From: Massilia sp. Bi118
Lineage (GTDB): Bacteria > Pseudomonadota > Gammaproteobacteria > Burkholderiales > Burkholderiaceae_D
Length of the DNA stretch: 64,000 bases
Reading direction: 5' to 3'
Assembly (NCBI RefSeq): GCF_918697865.1
Contig: NZ_CAKKMV010000007.1
Location: 186,001-250,000 of the forward strand
Shown here: positions 27,007-35,048 of the stretch, piece by piece
How the letters are laid out: each line of letters begins with the position of its first letter
Numbering within the stretch: the first letter of the stretch is position 1
The notes under the pieces: model-generated
Databases searched by the model: none
What the model was told of the DNA's origin: nothing
What the model saw: the letters and a program-made list of their open reading frames with translations, nothing else
Program-made: the position numbers and the translations under genes

Positions 27007-28017
27007 ATGGATCATCTTCATATCAGCATCTACGTGCTGGGCCTGCTCGTCCTTTTAGCGCTGGTCTTCGACTTCATGAACGGCTTTCACGACGCCGCCA
27101 ACGCGATCGCGACGGTGGTGTCGACCGGGGTGCTGAAGCCCCAGACGGCGGTGGCCATGTCCGCGCTGTTCAACTTCGTCGCCATCTTCACGGTCGGCGT
27201 GCACGTGGCGTCCACCGTGGGCAAGGGCACGGTCGATCCCGCCATCGTCGACCAGTACGTGATCTTCGGCGCGCTGGTCGGCGCCATCGTCTGGAACATC
27301 ATCACCTGGTACTACGGCATCCCGTCCTCGTCCTCGCATGCCCTGATCGGCGGCCTGGTGGGCGCGGCCGTGGCCAAGTCGGGCACCGGCGCCCTGGTCG
27401 GCGGCGGCCTGCTGAAGACCGTCACCTGGATCATCCTGTCGCCGCTGCTGGGCTTCCTGCTCGGTTCGATCGTCATGCTGGCGGTGTCCTGGATTTTTGT
27501 CCGCACCCCGCCGCGCAAGGTCGACACCTGGTTCCGCCGCCTGCAGCTGGTTTCGGCCGCTTCGTACAGCCTGGGCCACGGCGGCAACGACGCCCAGAAG
27601 ACCATCGGCATCATCTGGATGATGCTGATCTTCGCCGGCGTCTCGAACGCCGGCGATGCCACGCCGCCGCTGTGGGTCATCATCTCCTGCTATACGGCGA
27701 TCTCGCTCGGCACTCTGTTCGGCGGCTGGCGCATCGTCAAGACCATGGGCCAGAAGATCACCAAGCTGAAACCGGTGGGCGGCTTCTGCGCCGAATCCGG
27801 CGGCGCGATCACCCTGTTCCTGGCCAGCGCGATCGGCGTGCCGGTCTCGACCACCCACACCATCACCGGCGCCATCGTCGGCGTCGGCTCGGCGCAGAAG
27901 GCGTCGGCGGTGCGCTGGGGCGTGGCCGGCAACATCGTCTGGGCATGGGTCTTCACGATCCCGGCCTCGGCCTTCATGTCGGCGATTGCGTGGTGGATCG
28001 GCACCCACGTGCTGTAA
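27007..28017 (+). CDS. pit: Pit-family inorganic phosphate transporter
   Basis: A low-affinity, proton-driven inner-membrane phosphate (metal-phosphate) carrier. The 336 residues form about ten hydrophobic segments, with the inverted-repeat Pit signatures FDFMNGFHDAANAIATVVST and GHGGNDAQKTIG, plus PVSTTHTITGAIVG. Co-transcribed with the DUF47 gene. Some Pit-family members carry other anions, but the DUF47 pairing favours phosphate. A terminator follows. Confidence 0.92.
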   Translation: MDHLHISIYVLGLLVLLALVFDFMNGFHDAANAIATVVSTGVLKPQTAVAMSALFNFVAIFTVGVHVASTVGKGTVDPAIVDQYVIFGALVGAIVWNIITWYYGIPSSSSHALIGGLVGAAVAKSGTGALVGGGLLKTVTWIILSPLLGFLLGSIVMLAVSWIFVRTPPRKVDTWFRRLQLVSAASYSLGHGGNDAQKTIGIIWMMLIFAGVSNAGDATPPLWVIISCYTAISLGTLFGGWRIVKTMGQKITKLKPVGGFCAESGGAITLFLASAIGVPVSTTHTITGAIVGVGSAQKASAVRWGVAGNIVWAWVFTIPASAFMSAIAWWIGTHVL

Positions 28018-28038
28018 TCAGAACTGGCTTCAAACCGG

Positions 28039-28067
28039 AAAGGGCAGGAGTAAATCCTGCCCTTTTT
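28039..28067 (+). terminator. Intrinsic terminator after pit
   Basis: AAAGGGCAGGA (28039-28049), loop GTAAA, TCCTGCCCTTT (28055-28065) and a T5 run in total. It starts 21 bases after the pit stop. Confidence 0.9.
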
Positions 28068-28104
28068 GTTTGTGCACGCCACGCAACAGCGTTCCTTTAC
28101 TTTT

Positions 28105-28132
28105 TTGTTATCGTAAGTAGTAATATTACATA
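28105..28132 (+). promoter_or_regulatory. Candidate pullulanase promoter with a palindrome
   Basis: TTGTTA (28105-28110), a 16-base spacer and TACATA (28127-28132) could form a promoter about 37 bases upstream of the pullulanase ATG. The perfect 10-bp palindrome GTAATATTAC (28120-28129) overlaps the -10 and is a possible operator. No MalT-type box was recognised. Confidence 0.3.
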
Positions 28133-28169
28133 GTGGCTCTTGCCACCGATAACAACGATAGGGGACACT

Positions 28170-31100
28170 ATGCTAATCAGACGTAGTTTGACTTCACGGC
28201 TGCGCTTTGCCGCAGCCGTTTGCACATCCGTCCTGCTTGCCGGCGCAATGGCTGGATGTGGCGCCGGCGACAGTGCCGACGTGCAGCAGGGCACGGCCTC
28301 CGGCACGCGCTTGCTGGCCGCGGCGCCCAGCGCATCCGCGGCGCCGGTCGCGCCCGGCAGCATCCGCATGCACTTCCACCGCATCCAGAACGACACCGCC
28401 CAATGGGGCGTGTATTCCTGGGACGGCCCGCAGCGCCCGAGCTCGGCCTGGATCACCGACCGCTTCATGTTCGCGAATACGGATGCCTTCGGCGGCTACG
28501 TCGACATCCCGCTGGCCGCCGCCAAAAGCGCGATCTGGTTCTTGGTCACCGACGGCACCGGCTTCAAGAACTGCGGCAACGACCAGCACGCCGACCTGAA
28601 CGCGGACGTCTACACGAAAGGCCAGGAAGTCTGGCTGCTGGAAGGCGACTGCACGGTCTACGCCAGCCAGCCGGCGCTCAGCTACGGCAACCTCGGCAAC
28701 GCCAGCGCGCACTGGCTGTCCGCGACGGCCCTGGCCTGGCCGGGCGCGCCGGCCGCCGGCGCCAGCTACAAACTGTTTTATGCGACCAATGGCGGCCTCA
28801 GCGCCACCCCCGACGCCGCCACCGGCCTGACCGGCGCCAACGGCAGCTTCGATCTGACGCCGGCGCCGCTGTCCGACGCACTGCGCCAGAAATACCCGCA
28901 CCTGCTAGGGACCACCGGCCTGCAGCTGTCGAACGCCGATGCGGCAAAAGCCGCGCAGCAGGCCAGCGGCCAGTTCGCGATCGCCCAGTACGACGCCAAC
29001 GGCAATCTGGTGCAGGCGACTTCGCTGCAGATGGCCGGCATGCTGGACGATGTGTTCGCGGCCAGGGCCTCGAAGATGGACCTGGGCGTGAGCTTCAACG
29101 TGGTCGGCATGCCGACCTTCCGCGTATGGGCGCCGACGGCGAAATCCGTGTCGCTGAACATGTACGCCAGCGCCGACGCGAAAACGGCGACCACGGTGCC
29201 GATGAAGCGCGACGAGGCCAGCGGCGTGTGGACGTACAGCTCGAACGAATTCCGCCAGTCGAACCGCATCTGGTACACCTACACGGTGCAGGTGCTGTCG
29301 CGCTGGGCGAACAACACGATCGTGACGAATACCGTCACCGACCCGTACTCGCTCAGCCTGAACGCCAACAGCACGCGCAGCTTCGCGGCGGAGCTGGACA
29401 GCCCGGCCCTGAAGCCGTCCGGCTGGGAAGGACAGCACATTCCGAAGCTGGATGCGCCCACCGACATCGCGCTGTACGAACTGCATATCCGCGACTTTTC
29501 GGCGATGGACACGACGGTTCCGGAGGCCCACCGCGGCAAGTACCTGGCCTTCACGGACGAAAACGCGAACCCGATGCGCCACCTGAAGTCGCTGGCGAAG
29601 GCGGGCATGACCCACGTCCACCTGCTGCCCAGCTTCGACTTCGCCAGCGTCAACGAAGCCGGCTGCGTGACGCCGGCCATTCCGAACGCCGGCCCCGACT
29701 GGACCGACCAGCAGGCCGCCGTCGCGAAGGTAGCGGACAGCGACTGCTTCAACTGGGGCTACGACCCGGTGCACTACAGCGCGCCGGAAGGCAGCTATGC
29801 CAGCAATGCCAATGACGGCGCCGCGCGCATCCTCGAATTCCGCTCCATGGTGCAGGCCCTGCACAATGCCGGCCTGCGCGTGACCATGGACGTGGTCTAC
29901 AACCACACCAGCCAGTCGCAGCAGGGACCCTTGTCGGTGCTGGACCGCATCGTGCCGACCTACTACTACCGCCTGGGCGCGAACGGCAACATCCTGAACG
30001 ACAGCTGCTGCGCCGATACCGCCCAGGAGAACGTCATGATGGGCAAACTCATGATCGACTCGGTGTCGCTGTGGGCGAAGCAGTACAAGGTCGACAGCTT
30101 CCGCTTCGACATCATGGGCTTCACGCCGCTGGATCTGCTCAAGCGCCTGCAGGCTTCGGTGAACCAGGCCGCCGGCCGCGACATCTACCTGTACGGCGAA
30201 GCCTGGAACTTCGGCAGCGTCGCCAACGACGCCCGCTTCGTGCAGGCGCGCCAGGCCAACATGGCGGGCACCGGCATCGGCTCCTTCAACGACCGCATGC
30301 GCGACGCCGTGCGCGGCGGCGGCTGCTGCGACAATGGCGATGCCCTCGTCAGCCAGCAGGGCTTCATCAACGGCGTATGGTACGACCCGAACGGGCAAGC
30401 CAACCAGAGCCGCGACGACGCCCTGCGCCTGGCCGACATGGTGCGTGTGGCGCTGTCGGGCACCCTGCGCGACTACCGCTTCACCGACCGCTTCGGCTCC
30501 CTGCGTAGCAATGCCCAGATCGATTACTTCGGCCAGCAGGCGGGCTTCGCGGCCCAGCCGTCCGAGACCATCAACTACATCGAGGCCCACGACAACCAGA
30601 CCCTGTTCGACATCAACGCCTTCCGCCTGCCGCAAGCGACTTCGCTGGCGGACCGGGTGCGGGTGCAGAACCTGGGCGCGGCCATCGTGCTGCTGTCGCA
30701 GGGCGTGCCCTTCATCCACGCAGGCCAGGAGATCCTGCGCTCGAAGTCGCTGGACCGCGACAGCTACAACGCCGGCGACTGGTTCAACCGCCTCGATTAC
30801 AGCTACGCGACCAACAACTTCGGCGTCGGCCTGCCGATGGCGGGACCGAACCAGGACAACTGGGGCATCATGGCGCCGATCCTGCGCAATCCGCTGATCA
30901 AGCCGGACATGCGCGCCATCCTGTCCGCAAAAGCGGTGTTCGAGGACCTGCTGGCGATCCGCCAGGATTCGACCCTGTTCCGCCTGCGCACGGCCCAGGA
31001 CGTGATCGAGCGCCTGAAGTTCCACAACGTCGGCCCCGACCAGGTGCCAGGCGCGATCGTGATGGAAATCGACGGCAACGACCCGGGCAAGTACAAAGGC

Positions 31101-31316
31101 GCGCAATATAAAGGCGTGGTGGTCGTGTTCAACGTCGACAAAGTGGCGAAGACCATCACCGTGCCGGCCCTGAAAGGCCGCAAGCTGCAGCTGCACCGCA
31201 TCCAGCGCAACGGCAGCGACGAGGTGGTGAAGGCCGCCGACTTCGAGCGCAACGGCGGCACTTTCAGCATCCCGGCGCGCACCACGGCGGTGTTCGTGCA
31301 AAACGCCAACGACTAA
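28170..31316 (+). CDS. Secreted lipoprotein pullulanase (GH13, alpha-1,6-glucosidase type)
   Basis: Hydrolyses alpha-1,6 branches in pullulan and starch-type glucans outside the cytoplasm. The 1048-residue protein has a signal peptide with a lipobox-like AMAGC (Cys near 25), a CBM41-type starch-binding domain near residues 60-170 (RMHFHRIQNDTAQWGVYSWD), and a CBM48-like domain (FRVWAPTAKSVSLNMY). The GH13 barrel shows region I at D574 (DVVYNHT), nucleophile D647 (FRFDIMG), acid/base E677 (GEAWNFG) and D808 (EAHDNQT), and a C-terminal beta domain follows. The start at MLIRRSLTSRL gives the signal peptide; 30 bases more are open upstream. It stands alone between two terminators. Confidence 0.93.
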   Translation: MLIRRSLTSRLRFAAAVCTSVLLAGAMAGCGAGDSADVQQGTASGTRLLAAAPSASAAPVAPGSIRMHFHRIQNDTAQWGVYSWDGPQRPSSAWITDRFMFANTDAFGGYVDIPLAAAKSAIWFLVTDGTGFKNCGNDQHADLNADVYTKGQEVWLLEGDCTVYASQPALSYGNLGNASAHWLSATALAWPGAPAAGASYKLFYATNGGLSATPDAATGLTGANGSFDLTPAPLSDALRQKYPHLLGTTGLQLSNADAAKAAQQASGQFAIAQYDANGNLVQATSLQMAGMLDDVFAARASKMDLGVSFNVVGMPTFRVWAPTAKSVSLNMYASADAKTATTVPMKRDEASGVWTYSSNEFRQSNRIWYTYTVQVLSRWANNTIVTNTVTDPYSLSLNANSTRSFAAELDSPALKPSGWEGQHIPKLDAPTDIALYELHIRDFSAMDTTVPEAHRGKYLAFTDENANPMRHLKSLAKAGMTHVHLLPSFDFASVNEAGCVTPAIPNAGPDWTDQQAAVAKVADSDCFNWGYDPVHYSAPEGSYASNANDGAARILEFRSMVQALHNAGLRVTMDVVYNHTSQSQQGPLSVLDRIVPTYYYRLGANGNILNDSCCADTAQENVMMGKLMIDSVSLWAKQYKVDSFRFDIMGFTPLDLLKRLQASVNQAAGRDIYLYGEAWNFGSVANDARFVQARQANMAGTGIGSFNDRMRDAVRGGGCCDNGDALVSQQGFINGVWYDPNGQANQSRDDALRLADMVRVALSGTLRDYRFTDRFGSLRSNAQIDYFGQQAGFAAQPSETINYIEAHDNQTLFDINAFRLPQATSLADRVRVQNLGAAIVLLSQGVPFIHAGQEILRSKSLDRDSYNAGDWFNRLDYSYATNNFGVGLPMAGPNQDNWGIMAPILRNPLIKPDMRAILSAKAVFEDLLAIRQDSTLFRLRTAQDVIERLKFHNVGPDQVPGAIVMEIDGNDPGKYKGAQYKGVVVVFNVDKVAKTITVPALKGRKLQLHRIQRNGSDEVVKAADFERNGGTFSIPARTTAVFVQNAND

Positions 31317-31336
31317 AAAGCTGAGACGCAGATGAA

Positions 31337-31374
31337 AAGGGCCGGGAGTTGCAAGCTCCTGGCCCTTCGTTTTT
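31337..31374 (+). terminator. Intrinsic terminator after the pullulanase gene
   Basis: AAGGGCCGGGAG (31337-31348) pairs with CTCCTGGCCCTT (31356-31367) with one G-T wobble, followed by CGTTTTT. The A-run on the left may also serve the convergent lipoprotein gene. Confidence 0.8.
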
Positions 31375-31390
31375 CATGAAACAGGGTGCT

Positions 31391-31624
31391 TCAGTTGCGC
31401 GGCAAATTCAGGGCGCCGCCGCCCATCACGCGCGAGTTCTCCATTTCTTCCTTGCTGGCCGACTTCACGGCGCTGGCGCGGTCGACATTGCGGCGCGCGA
31501 TCAGGCTGCCGGTCGGGACCCAGGTCTCTTCCGGACCGGCCTTCCCGGCGCTGTCTTGCGATTCGGCCGCACAGCCGGCCAGCAGGGCGGAACACGCCGC
31601 GGCCAGCAGAACCAGATGCTTCAT
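31391..31624 (-). CDS. Small lipoprotein of unknown function
   Basis: A 77-residue protein with an N-terminus MKHLVLLAAACSALLAGCAA giving a good lipobox (LLAGC, Cys18). The mature part is short and polar (EETWVPTGSLIARRN, then a SRVMGGGALNLPRN end). Convergent with the pullulanase gene and downstream of the GspE-like gene on the same strand, 36 bases from its stop; it may be the last gene of that unit. GAGGAGAGA precedes its ATG. Family not recognised. Confidence 0.75.
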   Translation of the reverse strand: MKHLVLLAAACSALLAGCAAESQDSAGKAGPEETWVPTGSLIARRNVDRASAVKSASKEEMENSRVMGGGALNLPRN

Positions 31625-31660
31625 TCTCTCTCCTCGTAAAAGTACTGCGGTTGAAAATCC

Positions 31661-33976
31661 CTATTTCACGCACACCGCGCGCACCATCTTGATGTCGGTG
31701 ATCCCGGCCAGCACCTTCTCGATGCCGTCCATCTTCAGCGTCAGCATGCCGTCCTCCAGCGCCTGGGCGAGCAGGGCGGCCACGCGCGCGTGCTCGGTCA
31801 GCAGGCGCCGGGTCTTGTCGCTGCCCAGCATCAGCTCGTGCAGGCCGACCCGGCCCCGGTAACCCCTGGTGCACTCGGCGCAGCCGACCGCGCGGTAGAG
31901 CGTGAAGCGGCCATCGGGTCCGGCGTAACGCTCGCGCCAGCCGGCCAGCACCTGTTCGCGCGCGGCTTCCGGGTCGCGCCTGAAGGATTCGGTGGCCTGC
32001 AGCTCCTCGCAGAATTCCGCCAGCAGCGCCCGCACTTCGTCTTCATCCGGCGCATAGGCCTCGCGGCAGTGGCTGCACAGGCGCTTGGCCAGGCGCTGGG
32101 CCAGGATGCCGATCAGCGCATCGGCGAAGTTGAACGGGTCCATGCCCATGTCCAGCAGGCGCACGATGGATTCCGGCGCGCTGTTGGTGTGCAGGGTGGC
32201 GAACACCAGGTGGCCGGTCAGCGAGGCTTCGATGCCGGTGCTGACGGTCTCGCGGTCGCGCATTTCGCCGACCATGATGATGTCCGGATCGGCGCGCAGG
32301 AAGGCCCGCATCACGGTGGCGAAATCCATGCCGGCCTTGCGGTTGACCTGTACCTGGCGCAAGCCCTTTTGCGTGATCTCGACCGGGTCTTCGGCGGTCC
32401 AGATCTTGGTCTCCGGCGTGTTCAGGTGCGAGAGGATGGAGTGCAGGGTGGTGGTCTTGCCCGAGCCGGTCGGGCCGCAAACGAAGAACAGGCCGTAGGG
32501 TTTTTCGATCGCGCCCTTCAGGCGTTCGAGGTTGTGCGGCAGGATGCCCAGCTGCGCCATCGGGATCGGCTCGCCGGCCTGCAGGATGCGCATGACGATG
32601 TCTTCGACGCCGCCGGCGGAGGGCAGCGTCGCCACGCGCAGCTCGATGTCGAGCGGGCCGTACTTCTTGAATTTGATCTTGCCGTCCTGCGGCTTGCGGC
32701 GCTCCGAGATGTCGAGGTCGCACATGATCTTGATGCGCGCCACCAGCGCGCTGCGGTAGCTGGCCGGGATCTCGATATAGGGCACCAGGGTGCCGTCCTT
32801 GCGGAAGCGCACGCCGGTCTTGCCCTTGCCCGGCTGCGGCTCGATGTGGATGTCGGAGGCGCCCTGGCGGTAGGCCTCGACGATGATCTTGTTGACCAGC
32901 TTGACCAGCTCGTTCTCGACGGCTTCCGAGACGTCGGCGCCGCCGTCCTCGTAGTCTTCGTCGCCTTCGTCCAGGTTGGACAGCAGCTCGCCGACCGAGG
33001 CGTTGTCCGTCGTTGCGGTCCCGAAGAACTGCTCGATCGACAGCCGCAGATCGTGGCGCGTGGTCACGCGCAGGGATACGCGGGCGCGCTGGAACACCTG
33101 GCCGACGATGCGGCTGGCGCCGACGCGCTCGGGATCCAGTGCCATCACCACCAGGCCATCCTTGCCGTCTTCCAGCGGCAGCCAGCCGTTTTCCTCGACG
33201 TACTGCTGCTTCAGGTTGCGCAGCAGTTCGACCGGCTTGATGCGGTCCGGTCGATACGGTTCATAGGGCACGCCGAAGTAGCTGGACAGGGCCACGCCGA
33301 TGGTGGCCGGGCGCACCCGGTATTCCTCGATCAGTACGGTCTCGACCTCGCTGTCGCGGTCGCGCGCGGTGCGCGTGGCCTGCTCGAGTTCAGCGCCGGA
33401 CAGCACCGCTTCCTGCACCAGGGCGTCGTACTTGCCGCGCGGGCGCTGTGGACGCAGGCGCTGGCCGAGCGCCACCGACAGCGTTTCGCTCAGCTGCTTC
33501 ACGCCTTCCACGCAGATGGCCGGGAAGGGGCCGCCACCCCGGTGGTTGATGAACTGGACCACGCCCAGCAACTCGCCATGCCTGGCCACCAGCGGCGCCA
33601 CCAGCATCTCGCGGGTGCGGTAGCCGGTACGCTGGTCGACGCCGCGCTGGAACTGCAGCTCGGGCGAAAGCCGGCGCAGCTCGAGCTCGTCGTAGACGTC
33701 GGTGATGTTCACGGTCTGGCGCGATTGCGCGACGAAGCCGGCCACGGAACCGGGGCCGAGCGGCAGCTTCAGGTCGCGGAAGGACGAGAGCCCGGTCTTC
33801 ACGCGCGAGACGATGCTGTCCTTTTCCGGCGTGACCGCGTACAGGGTGAAGCGGTCGCTGTCGAACAGGTCGCAGAAGTCCAGGCCCAGGTCGAGCATGA
33901 TCTCGTCCAGGTTGGCGGTTGCGTGGATCTTGGTGGTGACCTCCTGCAGCTTGCGGAAGAAGGCCTCGCTGCTCAC
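31661..33976 (-). CDS. GAF-GspE/PilB-type ATPase
   Basis: A 771-residue predicted hexameric secretion/pilus-type ATPase with an extra N-terminal GAF sensor. Order: GAF domain (about 8-165, FYDLFDSDRF-like start, then QFQRGVDQRTGYRTREML), a T2SSE_N-like region (about 200-330), and the ATPase with Walker A GPTGSGKTTTLHSIL near residue 500, Asp box, Walker B IIMVGEMRD and TGHLVFATLHTNSAP. A tetracysteine zinc site follows (CSHC near 632, CAEC near 697). The GTG start overlaps the MBL gene stop by 4 bases. No pilin, GspF/PilC or secretin gene is nearby, so it is an orphan. It might power a pilus encoded elsewhere or act as a signalling ATPase. Confidence 0.88.
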   Translation of the reverse strand: MSSEAFFRKLQEVTTKIHATANLDEIMLDLGLDFCDLFDSDRFTLYAVTPEKDSIVSRVKTGLSSFRDLKLPLGPGSVAGFVAQSRQTVNITDVYDELELRRLSPELQFQRGVDQRTGYRTREMLVAPLVARHGELLGVVQFINHRGGGPFPAICVEGVKQLSETLSVALGQRLRPQRPRGKYDALVQEAVLSGAELEQATRTARDRDSEVETVLIEEYRVRPATIGVALSSYFGVPYEPYRPDRIKPVELLRNLKQQYVEENGWLPLEDGKDGLVVMALDPERVGASRIVGQVFQRARVSLRVTTRHDLRLSIEQFFGTATTDNASVGELLSNLDEGDEDYEDGGADVSEAVENELVKLVNKIIVEAYRQGASDIHIEPQPGKGKTGVRFRKDGTLVPYIEIPASYRSALVARIKIMCDLDISERRKPQDGKIKFKKYGPLDIELRVATLPSAGGVEDIVMRILQAGEPIPMAQLGILPHNLERLKGAIEKPYGLFFVCGPTGSGKTTTLHSILSHLNTPETKIWTAEDPVEITQKGLRQVQVNRKAGMDFATVMRAFLRADPDIIMVGEMRDRETVSTGIEASLTGHLVFATLHTNSAPESIVRLLDMGMDPFNFADALIGILAQRLAKRLCSHCREAYAPDEDEVRALLAEFCEELQATESFRRDPEAAREQVLAGWRERYAGPDGRFTLYRAVGCAECTRGYRGRVGLHELMLGSDKTRRLLTEHARVAALLAQALEDGMLTLKMDGIEKVLAGITDIKMVRAVCVK

Positions 33977-34875
33977 AGCGCGACCTCCAGGCCTTCGCGG
34001 GCCAGCACCACGCGCAGGCCGTGCAAACGCCCTTCGAAGCGCGACAAGGCCTCGGCGAACACGGCTTCCAGTTCGTCGTCGCTGCGGGTCGGTTCGTGGT
34101 GGGTGCAGTACAGCGCCTTCGCGCCGACCCGCAGCGCCATCTCCAGCGCGCCATCGAAGGTGCCGTGGCCCCAGCCCTGCTTGGCCGGGTATTCCTGGAT
34201 CGTGTACGAGCAGTCGACGATCAGGGCGTCGACGCCGGCCATGACCGCGTCGATCTCCTGCTGGCGGCGCGCCATCTCCCGCGCCGCCGCCGCGTGCCCG
34301 GGATGGTCCGGCGCGTAAGGATTGTAGAAGGGTTCGTGGTCGCCGGTGAAGAACAGCGATGCGCCGTCGCAGCTGATGCGATAGCCGAGATTGGTGACCG
34401 GGTGGTTCATCACCACGTTGTCGACGCGGACGTCGCCGAGGTGGTGCGGCTCGCCGGCCTCCAGGGTGCGGTAGGCGATGGTGGCGTCCATCCGTTCTTC
34501 GCTGACCGGGAAGTAGCTGTTCTGCAGCTGCACGCCCATCACGTGCTCGATACCCTTGCCGGTGACTGGATCGTGGGCGCCGTGCAGGCAGACCTGCGTG
34601 CCCTTCACGAACAGCGGCGCGAAGAAGGGCAGCCCGTGGATGTGGTCCCAGTGGCTGTGGGTGATGAAGATGTCGGCGCGGATGTCGCCGCCGCCCGCGG
34701 CGCGGCGCGCCATCAGCGCCTGCGCCAGCGCGTAGATGCCGGTGCCGGCGTCGAGGACGATCGTGGCGCCGGCACGGCTGCAAACTTCGATACAGGTGGT
34801 ATTGCCGCCATAGCGGACGGTGCGCGGCCCGGGGGAGGGGATCGATCCCCGCACGCCCCAGAATCGGAATTTCAT
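33973..34875 (-). CDS. MBL-fold metallohydrolase (possible cyclic nucleotide phosphodiesterase)
   Basis: A 300-residue metallo-beta-lactamase-fold protein starting MKFRFWGVRGSIPSPGP, a form common in the PhnP/RNase Z-like group (COG1235). Metal ligands are H73, H75, D77 and H78 in THSHWDHIHG, with a further Asp in FFTGDHEPF and His in CTHHEPT. Related proteins hydrolyse cyclic phosphodiesters. The neighbourhood (GAF ATPase, HD-GYP, class III cyclase) makes a cyclic nucleotide substrate attractive, but that is inference. It is divergent from the HD-GYP gene and co-transcribed with the ATPase gene. Confidence 0.85.
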   Translation of the reverse strand: MKFRFWGVRGSIPSPGPRTVRYGGNTTCIEVCSRAGATIVLDAGTGIYALAQALMARRAAGGGDIRADIFITHSHWDHIHGLPFFAPLFVKGTQVCLHGAHDPVTGKGIEHVMGVQLQNSYFPVSEERMDATIAYRTLEAGEPHHLGDVRVDNVVMNHPVTNLGYRISCDGASLFFTGDHEPFYNPYAPDHPGHAAAAREMARRQQEIDAVMAGVDALIVDCSYTIQEYPAKQGWGHGTFDGALEMALRVGAKALYCTHHEPTRSDDELEAVFAEALSRFEGRLHGLRVVLAREGLEVAL

Positions 34876-34930
34876 GTCTGTCCCTGATTATTTATATTCT
34901 TTTTACAGCCTGTGCATCCGCCCATGATAG

Positions 34931-34965
34931 CCCCATCGGGGAGGGGATTTTTCTAAATTTGCATT
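34931..34965. promoter_or_regulatory. Upstream element shared with the tpsB promoter region
   Basis: CCCCATC-GGG-GAGGGGA followed by TTTTTCTAAATTTGCAT, between the divergent MBL and HD-GYP genes. A similar arrangement, CCCCATC-CC-GAGGGGA followed by AGATTCCCTAATTTCAT, lies at 39002-39034 before tpsB. Both precede TACACT-type -10 boxes by roughly 64-73 bases. Candidate transcription factor site. Confidence 0.4.
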
Positions 34966-34979
34966 TACGCATCACCAGC

Positions 34980-35009
34980 TTGTACATGTAAGGACAAGGA
35001 GGCTACACT
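34980..35009 (+). promoter_or_regulatory. Candidate promoter of the HD-GYP/cyclase genes
   Basis: TTGTAC (34980-34985), an 18-base spacer and TACACT (35004-35009), about 40 bases upstream of the HD-GYP ATG. Pattern only. Confidence 0.4.
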
Positions 35010-35048
35010 GTTGGTTATTACACACCGGCAACACCAACCCCTCCCGCC

